From assembly GCA_016184115.1 (NCBI GenBank), contig JACPDH010000011.1, positions 1 through 64,000 on the forward strand: 64,000 nt of DNA, given 5' to 3'. This document shows positions 35,401-42,945 of the stretch, in pieces. Position 1 is the stretch's first letter. The number at the start of each line of letters is the position of its first letter. The DNA is from Acidobacteriota bacterium (lineage in GTDB: Bacteria; Acidobacteriota; Thermoanaerobaculia; Gp7-AA8). The notes under the pieces are model-generated. The model saw only the letters and a list, made by a program, of their open reading frames with translations. It ran no database searches and had not been told where the DNA came from. The position numbers were made by a program, and so were the translations under genes.

Positions 35401-36530
35401 GAAGTGAATGGGCGGCAGGTTCGGGGGACGGTGCAGGTGCTGCAGTGTGTCTCTATACCTCCGATCTGGCCGTCGACGTGGCTGGCAATCTCCTCGTCGT
35501 AGAACGTAGTTCTGTGGGATCGCTCGCCGTGGGATCTTCCCTTGTGGGACCGAGCGTGATCCGGAAAGTGACTCCCGATGGAATCGTGACGCACCTCGCA
35601 GGCAGCCCGGTTCACGCTGGCAATGTCGACGGCGATGAGTCGGTCGCACTGTTCAATCGCGCGAACAGCATCGCGATCGATGGCGCGGGCAACATCTACA
35701 TTTCCGAAACGGTCAATCATGGGATCCGTCGCGCGACCCTATGCGCGAGTGACGCGCTCTGCTTCGACGATGGAAACTTCTCGGTCTCGCTCACGGCGCG
35801 CGATCCGCGCACGGGCGAGACCGGTGCAGGCAAACCGATCCCGCAGACCGACCTCTTCGGGTTCTTCAGTCTCCCTGATCTGACCGGCAACCCCGAGAAC
35901 CCCGAAGTGTTCGTCAAGATCCTTGACGGCCGCGAGGTGAATGGAAGCTACTGGGTTTTCCACGGAGGCCTCACCGACCTCGAATATGTCCTGTTCGTCA
36001 CCGATCTGCGGACGAACGAAGTCAAAGCCTACCGAAAGGAGCCGTTCGGATTCTGTGGCGGCGCCGACACCTCGGCATTCCGGAGAGCGCCGAGTGGCGT
36101 TCCGACCGAGTCGATGCCTTCGTCCGGCGCTTCTCATTCATCGGGCGAGCTCGTGGAATCGAGCGGAGCTTCCTCCTCCCAGCCTGGCTGCGGATCCTCG
36201 ATTCTGTGCCTGGGGAACGGCAGGTTCACGGTTCAACTCGCTGCGACCGATCCGCGGACCGGCAAGACGTCTTCAGGCACGCCGATTCCACAGAACGACA
36301 TGTTCGGGTTTTTCTCTCTGCCCGATCTGACGGGGAATGCGAGGAACCCGGAAGTCTTCGTGAAGGTGCTCGACGGACGAGGGATCAACGGCCGGTTCTG
36401 GGTCTTCTACGGCGGCCTAACCGATCTTCAGCTCACGCTGACCGTGTCGGACGGAGAGAGTGGCGCCGTACAGGTCTACACGAAGCTGCCTTACAGTGTC
36501 TGCGGGGGAGCGGATACCAGCGCGTTCTGA
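32481..36530 (+). CDS. Large exported cohesin-like/FN3/NHL-propeller protein with duplicated C-terminal domain
   Basis: This protein has 1349 residues, with AGGAG 11 bases before ATG 32481. Order: signal peptide (about 1-25); a cohesin-like beta-sandwich (26-150); three FN3-type domains (about 155-420), each ending YCYTVR/YCYVVT...CVTT; twelve NHL repeats (about 425-1080) with the GNLYVADTDNHVIRKITP pattern, enough for two six-bladed propellers; then two homologous ~110-residue domains (about 1090-1200 and 1235-1349), each with FGFFSLPDLTGN, VKVLDGR-x-ING-x-FWVF and an ending CGGADTSAF. The last domain type recurs in many exported acidobacterial proteins and may be a sorting or surface-anchoring module. 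Extracellular binding or scaffolding is the likely role. Confidence 0.92.
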   Translation: MPDSSIIRRLIAVMFVLVTLSAEAASVTARSSTAECGRWSKVDLTIDELAVFDELSFTVVYDPAQLTLVTMIARFGSFYEPWVDVGSEPGSARIRIRPPKNPAPGPISASLFFKVPVSSASGAATVQITDVRTHLPATSYAGTGSTFFIGFDCARFHPPLPGSPQLNAEPQSHSSVVLSWSKVSGVDAYAVYRGATRIRKGAGSRYVDTNLTSGQEYCYTVRSVGENGESADSNRVCVTTLGSCVVPEVVADLAASPRGMSKAALVWSAVPGANQYAVFRDGALVYEGLAPGFDDYDLTAGTKYCYTVRTTSSCGSSEMSPPACVTTEVSCEPPAAAPIVNATVAGAAHVALSWPEIEGATEYRVTRNRAAVHSGAEASFVDSTLRAETIYCYVVTATNACGVRASSEQCVTTGSASGVSYTFARLLGTPGGPGGADGLGPAASFLLPQGVAIDATGNAYVADTDNHVIRKITPAGVVSTVAGAVGRPGSSDGAGGRARFNEPYAIAIGGDGTLYISDSQNHTIRTMTPAGKVTTLAGSAGLRGRVDGAGSDARFYEPSGIAFDGTGNLYVADHGNHSIRKVTPAGVVTTRAGTNGFKPKDGPVSVATFTWPRGVVADRAGNLFVTDTYNNAIRMISTKDIVSTFAGRLETEGFKDGVAGGAFFRRPEGITIDSAGNLYVADTDNAAIRKVTPKREVTTVAGGAEGYLDGPAGAARFFDPVGVAVDSEGNVLVADKFNSVIRRLSTAGGVTAFAGSVAESGSADGSAQTARLRYPGPITVDHSGNLYFADYASRVIRKMTPQGVVSTLAGTPGKFGTEDGVGAAATFYGVDGLAVDGVGNVYVTEPIAHTIRRITPEGVVSTYAGEKNRAGSTDGLGTAAHFYSANDIAADIDGNLYVADTYNCTIRKISPQGVVSTIAGVPREKGSVDGTGPAARFNNPRRLTVDREGTIFVADEGGRIRKVTPTGTVTTLVGSEWAAGSGDGAGAAVCLYTSDLAVDVAGNLLVVERSSVGSLAVGSSLVGPSVIRKVTPDGIVTHLAGSPVHAGNVDGDESVALFNRANSIAIDGAGNIYISETVNHGIRRATLCASDALCFDDGNFSVSLTARDPRTGETGAGKPIPQTDLFGFFSLPDLTGNPENPEVFVKILDGREVNGSYWVFHGGLTDLEYVLFVTDLRTNEVKAYRKEPFGFCGGADTSAFRRAPSGVPTESMPSSGASHSSGELVESSGASSSQPGCGSSILCLGNGRFTVQLAATDPRTGKTSSGTPIPQNDMFGFFSLPDLTGNARNPEVFVKVLDGRGINGRFWVFYGGLTDLQLTLTVSDGESGAVQVYTKLPYSVCGGADTSAF

Positions 36531-36563
36531 GCGTCGTTCCCGCGAAGCGGTGGGGACAAATTC

Positions 36564-36640
36564 GCGCGTTGCGGTCCCCGCGCTGACGCGCGGGACTAAC
36601 CAGACGGCGCCGCTGCCGCGGCGCGTTATTGTTCGTGCGT
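36564..36640. repeat. Single dispersed REP-like unit
   Basis: GTCCCCGCGCTGACGCGCGGGAC, an ACTAACCAGACG linker and GCGCCGCTGCCGCGGCGC match subarray-1 units of the 28.6-kb array, including the TGCC loop, 7 kb away. Confidence 0.85.
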
Positions 36641-36764
36641 CGTTGTGTAATGCAGAGAGAGGAACGGTCGCGTCTCACCATCGACGACGCGATCTACTTT
36701 GGGGATTCGTCATCCTCCGTTACGCATTCGGTGTACCCGACTGGCGCCGTCTCGTACGTGGCGT

Positions 36765-36809
36765 CCACAAAAAAACCCCTCTCCGTCCGCGGGTTCGAAG
36801 AGGGGTTTT
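36765..36809 (-). terminator. Intrinsic terminator of metG
   Basis: An 11-bp stem, AAAACCCCTCT (36772-36782) with AGAGGGGTTTT (36799-36809). Read on the minus strand it is followed by a run of seven or more T, so it terminates leftward transcription from metG. Confidence 0.85.
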
Positions 36810-36930
36810 CGGCGCGCTAGAGCGTGCCGGCCAAGCCGGTGAGAGTCTCGCTTACACCGACAGCTTTAATATGTGTCGGAGGTTCCGAGGTGTCCATACG
36901 CACCCGGAAAATTTTCTCTCATCGCGATTG

Positions 36931-38907
36931 TCACTTGACTTTCGTTCCGTTCGGCACCCCTGGATCGACCGCGATGAGGCTCGGCTCGCCGTCGATCGAG
37001 GCCGCGAGAACCATGCCGTTCGACTCGATTCCCATCAGCTTCGCGGGCAGCAGATTCGCGACGATTACGACCTTGCGACCGACGAGCTCTTCGGGCGTGT
37101 ACTTGGTCGCGATGCCTGCGACGATCTGCCGGTCGGAGTCGCCCGTCGTGACTTTCATCCGGATGAGTTTCTTCGACTTCGGTACGTTCTCCGCTTCGAG
37201 AATCTGCGCGACTCGCAGCTCTGCGCGGAAGAAGTCGTCAATCGTGATCTTCGCGCCCTCGACCGGCGCTTCGGCTGCAGCGTCGGCAGGCGTCGCCGGT
37301 GTCGTGTCGCTCTTCTTGTCGTCTTTCGTCTCCGGGTTTGCTTCGGTCACCTTGGCTCCTTCGGCCTTCGTTTCGGCCACGTATGTCTCGAAATCGATGC
37401 GGGGGAAGAGTGCGTCGCCCGCAATCAGTGGGACGTTGGTCGGCAGCACTCCCCACGTCAACATTCCGACGTTAGGCGCAGCATCGCCGGCGCCAAGCCG
37501 CCGAAGCGCCTCGGCCGAGAGCTTTGGCATGAACGGCGAGACCATCGTCCAGGCGAGCCGGAGCGCTTCGAGCGAATTCCAGAGGACGCGCGAGAGTGCC
37601 TCCGACTGACCCTGTTCCTTGAACATCTTCCACGGTTCGCGGTTCACGATGTATCCGTTCACCGCGTCGAGCAGCTTCCAGACGAGGTCGAGCGCGCGCT
37701 GGAATGCGTAGTGGTCCATCTCCTTCAGATACGACGGGATCGTCTCCTCCGCGGCGCGCTTCAGCTCGTTGTCGTCGCAGCTGTGAGGCGGAGTTTTCCC
37801 TCCGAAGTACGTTTCGCTCATCTTGACGGCGCGCGAGATCGTGTTGCCGATTCCGTTCGCCAGTTCGGCGTTGTATCGCGTGAAGAACGACTCGTCGGAG
37901 TAATTCGAGTCCTGGCCGAACACCATCTCGCGCGAGAGGTAGTAGCGGAACGCTTCCGCGCCAAACCGCTCAATGATCTCGTCGGGGCGGACGACGTTGC
38001 CGAGCGACTTCGAGATCTTCACGTTGTCGCGAAGCCAGAAGCCGTGCGAGACGATCGATTTCGGGAGAGGAAGCTCGGCCGCCATGAGGAACGCCGGCCA
38101 GTAGACGGCGTGGAAGCGGACGATGTCCTTGCCGATGAGGTGAACGTCGGCAGGCCAGTACTTCTCGTAGCGGGTGAGGTCGCTGCTTCCGAAGCCGAGC
38201 GCCGAGATGTAGTTCGTCAGCGCGTCGAGCCAGACATAGATGATGTGCTCCTCGTCGCCGGGGAAGGGGATTCCCCATTTGATCGCGGTGCGCGAGACGG
38301 AGAGGTCGCGCAGGCCGCTCTCGACGAATGCGATGACCTCGTTGAACCGGCCACGCGGTTTCACGAAGTCAGGGTGCGCGCGGTAGAAATCGAGAAGCGG
38401 CTTCGTGTATCTCGACAGCCGGAAGAAGTAGTTGCGCTCGGTCGTCTTTTCGACCGGGTGGCCATCGGGACACTTTCCGTCGGCGACCTGCGACTCAGGG
38501 ACGAACATCTCTTCGCTCTGGCAATACCAGCCCGAGTGCTCGCCGTGATAGATGTCGTCGGGGTTGCGCTCGCGGATGCGGCGGATGATCTCGTAGACGC
38601 CATCGCGGTGTCGCGCTTGCGTCGTCCGAATGAAGTCGTCGTTCGAGATCCCGAGTCGCGCGTTGTTTGCGTGATGCGACGCGACCACCTGGTCGGCGAG
38701 CTCGATCGGCTGCAGCCCTTTCTTCGCGGCGGTTCGTTCGATTTTCTGTCCGTGCTCGTCGGTACCCGTGAGGAAGAAGACGTCGTCTCCCTGCATGCGC
38801 CGATAGCGAGCGATGACGTCGGCCGTTACGTTCTCGTAGATGTGGCCGATGTGGGGGACGTCGTTGACGTAATGAATCGCTGTGGTGATGTAGAACGGTT
38901 TGCTCAT
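36931..38907 (-). CDS. metG: Methionyl-tRNA synthetase
   Basis: This 658-residue class I synthetase charges tRNA-Met. The HIGH motif is exact at 19-22 (PHIGH), and KMSKS appears as KISKS near 298-302. The zinc/connective region (CQSE...CPDGHPVEKTTERNYFF) keeps fewer Cys than the four-Cys type, consistent with the single-domain form. After the anticodon-binding helices comes a Lys/Glu/Ala/Pro linker (about 515-550) and a C-terminal OB-fold tRNA-binding domain (555-658, ELRVAQILEAE...GKDS-like). It has its own downstream terminator. Confidence 0.98.
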   Translation of the reverse strand: MSKPFYITTAIHYVNDVPHIGHIYENVTADVIARYRRMQGDDVFFLTGTDEHGQKIERTAAKKGLQPIELADQVVASHHANNARLGISNDDFIRTTQARHRDGVYEIIRRIRERNPDDIYHGEHSGWYCQSEEMFVPESQVADGKCPDGHPVEKTTERNYFFRLSRYTKPLLDFYRAHPDFVKPRGRFNEVIAFVESGLRDLSVSRTAIKWGIPFPGDEEHIIYVWLDALTNYISALGFGSSDLTRYEKYWPADVHLIGKDIVRFHAVYWPAFLMAAELPLPKSIVSHGFWLRDNVKISKSLGNVVRPDEIIERFGAEAFRYYLSREMVFGQDSNYSDESFFTRYNAELANGIGNTISRAVKMSETYFGGKTPPHSCDDNELKRAAEETIPSYLKEMDHYAFQRALDLVWKLLDAVNGYIVNREPWKMFKEQGQSEALSRVLWNSLEALRLAWTMVSPFMPKLSAEALRRLGAGDAAPNVGMLTWGVLPTNVPLIAGDALFPRIDFETYVAETKAEGAKVTEANPETKDDKKSDTTPATPADAAAEAPVEGAKITIDDFFRAELRVAQILEAENVPKSKKLIRMKVTTGDSDRQIVAGIATKYTPEELVGRKVVIVANLLPAKLMGIESNGMVLAASIDGEPSLIAVDPGVPNGTKVK

Positions 38908-38971
38908 GATCTTGACCCGGCCCCTCGCCGGAGAAGGCGGATTCTACAGCCTCTGCTATCATGCGCGCCCA

Positions 38972-39523
38972 ATGAACTTCGTAGAAACGCCGCTTCCCGG
39001 AGTACTGATCGTCGAGCCGAAGGTCTTCGGCGACGACCGCGGCTTCTTCATGGAGGTCTACCACGCTGCCCGCTTCGAGGAGGCTGGCCTCACGGCGCCG
39101 TTCGTGCAGGACAACCACTCTCGCTCGTCGTGCGGTGTGCTTCGCGGGCTGCATTATCAGGAGCCGAATCCTCAGGGAAAGCTCGTTCGCGCCGTGACCG
39201 GGACGATCTTCGACGTCGCGGTCGACATCCGGCGCGGATCGCCGGCGTTTGGCAAGTGGTTCGGTCTGGAGCTCTCGGAGGAGAACAAGCGTCAACTCTG
39301 GGTCCCGCCCGGCTTCGCGCACGGTTTCTGCGTGATGAGCGAGACGGCCGACGTGGTCTACAAGTGCACCTCGCTCTACGAGCCGCAGCACGATCGCGGA
39401 ATCCGGTGGAACGACCCGGCGATCGGGATCGAATGGCCGCCGGTATCTCCACTCCTGTCGCCGAAAGACATGCTTGCGCCACTCCTCGCCGAGGCGCCGC
39501 TGCTACCTGTTTTTCGGGGCTGA
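38972..39523 (+). CDS. rfbC: dTDP-4-dehydrorhamnose 3,5-epimerase
   Basis: ATG 38972 gives the usual length (183 residues); a longer reading begins inside the metG leader. RmlC-type cupin: catalytic His61 in LRGLHYQ, Tyr130 in VVYKCT and the PPGFAHGF strand. It epimerises C3 and C5 of dTDP-4-keto-6-deoxyglucose on the way to dTDP-rhamnose for surface polysaccharide. The other rml genes are not in this window, so it is a stand-alone gene divergent from metG with a 64-base shared upstream region. Confidence 0.96.
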   Translation: MNFVETPLPGVLIVEPKVFGDDRGFFMEVYHAARFEEAGLTAPFVQDNHSRSSCGVLRGLHYQEPNPQGKLVRAVTGTIFDVAVDIRRGSPAFGKWFGLELSEENKRQLWVPPGFAHGFCVMSETADVVYKCTSLYEPQHDRGIRWNDPAIGIEWPPVSPLLSPKDMLAPLLAEAPLLPVFRG

Positions 39524-39533
39524 CCGAACGTGC

Positions 39534-39562
39534 TTGACTCCTCGTGCGGGCATGTTTACTAT
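39534..39562 (+). promoter_or_regulatory. sigma70-type promoter of tRNA-Asp
   Basis: TTGACT (39534-39539) and TACTAT (39557-39562) are separated by 17 bases, close to the vegetative consensus. The predicted start near 39569 lies 50 bases before the tRNA. Confidence 0.8.
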
Positions 39563-39618
39563 CCCGCTCTCCTCGGGAATTCGATTCGCTCCCGGGTAGT
39601 TAGCAGCGGTTGCCAAGC

Positions 39619-39695
39619 GGGGTCGTAGTTCAGTTGGTTAGAATGCCGGCCTGTCACGCCGGAGGTCGCGGGTTCGAGCCCCGTCGGCCCCGCCA
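39619..39695 (+). tRNA. tRNA-Asp (anticodon GTC)
   Basis: The 77-base cloverleaf has acceptor GGGGTCG/CGGCCCC with one T-G pair, a D-arm, a seven-base anticodon loop CTGTCAC, T-loop GGTTCGAGCC and an encoded CCA end. The anticodon GTC reads Asp codons. It has its own promoter and terminator and is a single-gene unit. Confidence 0.98.
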
Positions 39696-39710
39696 AATCG
39701 ACACAAAGTC

Positions 39711-39736
39711 ACGCCAGCCGGAAGGCTGGCGTTTTT
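39711..39736 (+). terminator. Intrinsic terminator after tRNA-Asp
   Basis: ACGCCAGCC pairs with GGCTGGCGT around a 4-base loop, followed by TTTTT. It also serves the left-going cyclase gene's 3' end at 39744. Confidence 0.9.
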
Positions 39737-39743
39737 GCTGTCT

Positions 39744-41747
39744 TCAACCCTGCCGTCGCGAGCTCACGAAGTACCGATTCTTCCCGGAGCGCTTCGACTC
39801 GTACATCGTCCGATCGGCTGCCGCGATGAAGGCGTCGGGATCGTCGCCATCGTGAGGGAAGATCGCGATACCGATACTCGCAGTGATTCGCATGAGCTTT
39901 CCCTCGTGCTCGAACGGCTCGACGATTGCCTGAAGCGTCTTCTCCGCCACCATGGCCGCGTCTTCGTCGTGCTTGATCGGGTTGAGAAGAACGATGAACT
40001 CGTCGCCACCCATGCGTCCGACGATGTCGGTCTTGCGGACGCTGTCCCGGAGCCGGGATGCGACTCCCTGCAGCAGCGCGTCGCCCGCGGCGTGTCCGAG
40101 CGAGTCATTGATTGGCTTGAACTCATCGAGATCGATGTAGAGCAATCCGAGGCTGGTCTGGTTGCGGCGGGCGTAAGCGAGCGCCAATTCGAGCTGCTCG
40201 ATGAACGATGCGCGGTTGCGAAGGCCGGTGAGCGGATCGTGATGCGCCTGCCACGCGATTTTCGCTTCGACTTCTTTACGCTCCGTGATGTCGAGCACCG
40301 TTCCCTCAACGAAGGGAGCGTCGTCGTCGGAGGGAGAACCGAGGTTCAGCAGAAGCCACGCGGCGGCGCCATCGAGGCGCCGGATCCTTACCTCGGTGTT
40401 CGAAACCACATGTTCGCGCTCGAGCGAATTCTGATACGCGCGCCGTGCGTCGCCGTCTTCGATCATCGCCGCGAGCGACAGACCATGCACCTCGTTGGCG
40501 TTCGACGCGCCGACGATGCCGGCGAACGCGTCGTTGCAATCGGCGACCGTGCCGTCGAGCTTCATCCTCACGACCCCCGCGAGGTTGCGCTCGAAGAGGA
40601 GCCGGTATCGGCGCTCCGAGTTTCCGAGGGCGATCTGCGCACGCTTGCGCTCGATCACCCGGCCTAACTGCGCGCCGACGTTCTGCATCACGTCGAGCCA
40701 GCGATCGTCGGGTGCGATCTGGTGCTCGGAGAAGAACTCGAGCGCGCCGACGACTTCGCTCCCGATGAGAATCGGGAGCGCGAATGAGGAGCGGATTCCG
40801 AGCGACACCGCCACATTCGTCCGGATGAAGCGGGGATCGCTGCGGATGTCCTGCACCCAGGACGAGCGCCCTTCCTCGAAGACTTTGCCGACGAGTCCTA
40901 CGCCCTTTTTCCAAACGACCGCTTCGGTCATCCGGATCAGCGCGTTGTAGCGAGTCGGATCCGCGAGGTGCCAGATTCCGGTCGGAACCAGGTTCTCGGG
41001 CGTGTCTGCGGAGACGAGATAGAGATGTCCGACCTGCCAGCCGCCATGCTCGCAGATGCGCTGAAGTGCGACGCGAATGACCGATTCGAGGGTCTGTGCC
41101 TCGTTGGCCGCGGTCGCGACCTCCTGGAGCAGTTGCACATTGCGGTTCTGACGGTCGAGAGAGGCGATGAGGAGAACCGTGCGCTCGGCAATCTTCGCCT
41201 CGCGCGCCTCGAAATCTTCCTCGCGTGCAACGGCAGCTGCCGCACTCGCGGCGAGAACCTGAAGCGCCGCGGCGTCGGCGGAACCTAGGGACGAAGCAGC
41301 CGAGGAGACGACGTTCAGGATCCCGAGGACCCGCTCTCCGTAGCGCAAGGGTACGGCGATGATCGACCGCACTCCGGCGGTACGGCACGCGGCAAGGTCG
41401 AACGCGTCGAGGTGTCCCGATTCGTGACGATGCACCGATGCGAAGATCGCTTCGTGAAGCGGGAATCGGTTGACGAAGAAGCCACGGCCTCCCGGCGTCG
41501 TGGCGCCGATGAGCCCGTCGATCGGGCCTTTCGCGCTTCGCGCGAAGAGTCCGTCGCGCGTGGCGATCTCGACGAGCGCGCCATCTCCACCCGTGAGCGC
41601 GAACGACTCATCGGCGAGTGCGCGAAGCATCGCACCGACGTCCTCACCACACTTCGAGAGGCGTCGCTGAGACACGACGAGTTGGCGCAGGCGTTCGTTC
41701 TCGTTCATCGCCCGAAAGGAATCGCTGATCGAATCAAACTCTACCAT
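39744..41747 (-). CDS. GAF-GAF-PAS diguanylate cyclase
   Basis: This 667-residue cytoplasmic protein begins with an N-terminal GAF-type domain (about 25-175), a short coiled linker, a second GAF domain (205-365) and a PAS domain (380-500, ERRYRLLFERNLAGV ... DITERKE). The GGDEF domain covers 505-665, with an intact GGDEF near 581 (MGGDEFIVLL) and the D-x-D metal-binding start YIDLDEF. It should make c-di-GMP in response to small ligands bound by the GAF domains. No RxxD inhibitory site is evident before GGDEF. No operon partner. Confidence 0.95.
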   Translation of the reverse strand: MVEFDSISDSFRAMNENERLRQLVVSQRRLSKCGEDVGAMLRALADESFALTGGDGALVEIATRDGLFARSAKGPIDGLIGATTPGGRGFFVNRFPLHEAIFASVHRHESGHLDAFDLAACRTAGVRSIIAVPLRYGERVLGILNVVSSAASSLGSADAAALQVLAASAAAAVAREEDFEAREAKIAERTVLLIASLDRQNRNVQLLQEVATAANEAQTLESVIRVALQRICEHGGWQVGHLYLVSADTPENLVPTGIWHLADPTRYNALIRMTEAVVWKKGVGLVGKVFEEGRSSWVQDIRSDPRFIRTNVAVSLGIRSSFALPILIGSEVVGALEFFSEHQIAPDDRWLDVMQNVGAQLGRVIERKRAQIALGNSERRYRLLFERNLAGVVRMKLDGTVADCNDAFAGIVGASNANEVHGLSLAAMIEDGDARRAYQNSLEREHVVSNTEVRIRRLDGAAAWLLLNLGSPSDDDAPFVEGTVLDITERKEVEAKIAWQAHHDPLTGLRNRASFIEQLELALAYARRNQTSLGLLYIDLDEFKPINDSLGHAAGDALLQGVASRLRDSVRKTDIVGRMGGDEFIVLLNPIKHDEDAAMVAEKTLQAIVEPFEHEGKLMRITASIGIAIFPHDGDDPDAFIAAADRTMYESKRSGKNRYFVSSRRQG

Positions 41748-41868
41748 TTCCGACCCAAGCCGTGAGCGTCATGGCCTCGAACGCAGAACCATGAGGTGTG
41801 TAATCGCGCCGCGGCGGCCGGGTGCGAGGTCTTAGCGACGCACGCTGCTGCGACGTTGAGGAGCGCGA

Positions 41869-42140
41869 AGTACAGCTCCCCGGAAATTCGTGGCCGCTCG
41901 TTGCGAGCGGGACGAGCCGCTGGCGCGAAGTGACGACGAGGCGATGCGGGGGCATCGTCGAGGAGGAGCGACAAAGCCAGCGACCCGTTCCGCCGCAACC
42001 CTTCGGGCGGATGGCGGTTGTGGGCCATCTGCTTCGTTGTTCGTCGTCGACGATGTCACCACATCGCCTCCTCCTCACGCCTCGCATCCGGCCCACAAGC
42101 GCCATCTGCGAGTGGCCACCAATTTCCGGGGAGCTGTACT
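41869..42140. repeat. 272-bp element with perfect 20-bp terminal inverted repeats
   Basis: The ends AGTACAGCTCCCCGGAAATT (41869-41888) and its exact reverse complement (42121-42140) bound the element. Inside, the two halves stay alignable in inverted orientation, for example GAGGCGATGCGGGGGCATCG against GGAGGCGATGTGGTGACATC, so the whole element is an imperfect palindrome of roughly 130-bp arms. No ORF of note and no clear target-site duplication at the ends. A MITE or a large structured RNA are both possible. Confidence 0.8.
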
Positions 42141-42232
42141 AAGCGATCTGTCGCGTACGCTCTTCATCGTCCGATTCGGTGAGCCGGCGCGCCGCCATTC
42201 GCCTCTCTCCGCAATAAGTCGATGTCCATTAT

Positions 42233-42244
42233 CGTTACATAACG
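42233..42244. promoter_or_regulatory. Possible ArsR operator
   Basis: CGTTA-CA-TAACG is a perfect 5-bp inverted repeat in an AT-rich stretch (TCGTTACATAACGCCGTAGGAATATAGG) upstream of the regulator. ArsR proteins often repress themselves through such sites. Only position supports this. Confidence 0.35.
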
Positions 42245-42273
42245 CCGTAGGAATATAGGAAAACGGAGAGCGC

Positions 42274-42633
42274 ATGGCAAGCCACTTTCAGATGACGGGA
42301 GAATCGCTCGGCCTCGTGGCAAACCGCTTCAAAGTCTTGTCGGAGCCGATACGTCTGCGACTCCTGCAGGCGTTGGAGCGGGGAGAGGTGAGTGTTGGAG
42401 CGCTCGCCGATCGGCTCGGTACGACGCAGCCGAACGTGAGCAAGCACTTGAAGATGCTTCAGGAGGCGGGCCTCGTCGGCAGGCGCCAGGAAGGCAACAC
42501 GGTTTGGTACGCGATCGCCGATCCGTCCGTCTTCGCGCTCTGCGACCTCGTCTGCGGCAGTTTGCGCGAACGGCTGGAGGCGCAGGCAGGCATGTTTCGC
42601 GACGCTGGTACGCCGCCGAAGCGGAGACGCTAG
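42274..42633 (+). CDS. ArsR-family winged-helix transcriptional regulator
   Basis: This 119-residue protein starts at ATG 42274 behind GGAGAG. The winged helix-turn-helix is plain: ANRFKVLSEPIRLRLLQAL, VSVGALADRLGTTQPNVSKH and the wing GRRQEGNTVWYAI. The classical metal site CVC in the recognition helix is absent; the only Cys residues are near the C-terminus (ALCDLVCG), so it may sense something other than arsenic or use a different site. No transporter or oxidoreductase gene adjoins it, so its target is unknown. Confidence 0.92.
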   Translation: MASHFQMTGESLGLVANRFKVLSEPIRLRLLQALERGEVSVGALADRLGTTQPNVSKHLKMLQEAGLVGRRQEGNTVWYAIADPSVFALCDLVCGSLRERLEAQAGMFRDAGTPPKRRR

Positions 42634-42945
42634 TGGCCTGTATTGTAGGAATTGGCACCGCCGTTGCGGACGCCGCGCGGCCGACACCTCGCCACTCACA
42701 GCCTGTGTCGTCGAATTTAGCGAAATGGGCACTGAGGCGATGCCCCGCGCGCCACGCCGCCCTCGAGAGGCGCCGCGACGAACTGGAGCAACTGCCGGCT
42801 GCTGAGATGCAGCGGATAGATTGGTACGAAACCGCTCGGAAACGGCCACGATTGGAGCGAAAGAAACACCTCGACTGCGATCCCCCGTCACAAGCCGTGC
42901 CCTCCTTGCTAAACTGCGTCTCCGATCGAGCACCGAGGTTTCCCC
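42634..42945. other. Intergenic region before dnaE
   Basis: 312 bp with no gene, hairpin or recognisable promoter that I can support. Confidence 0.5.

Larger units (their letters stand above)
36531..36930. other. Intergenic region with REP-like unit and terminator
   Basis: No gene. A complete REP-like unit lies at 36564-36640 and the metG terminator at 36765-36809. Confidence 0.65.
41748..42273. other. Intergenic region with large inverted repeat
   Basis: Most of this 526-bp gap is the 272-bp inverted-repeat element described next. A small palindrome CGTTA-CA-TAACG (42233-42244) lies 30 bases before the ArsR gene. No gene is seen. Confidence 0.6.

Noticed and set aside
36460..39537. A 1025-residue plus-strand reading frame across metG
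   Set aside because: It runs antisense through metG and in a different frame through the epimerase. Its composition is extremely Arg-rich and it has no motif or ribosome site; it is a by-product of high GC third positions.
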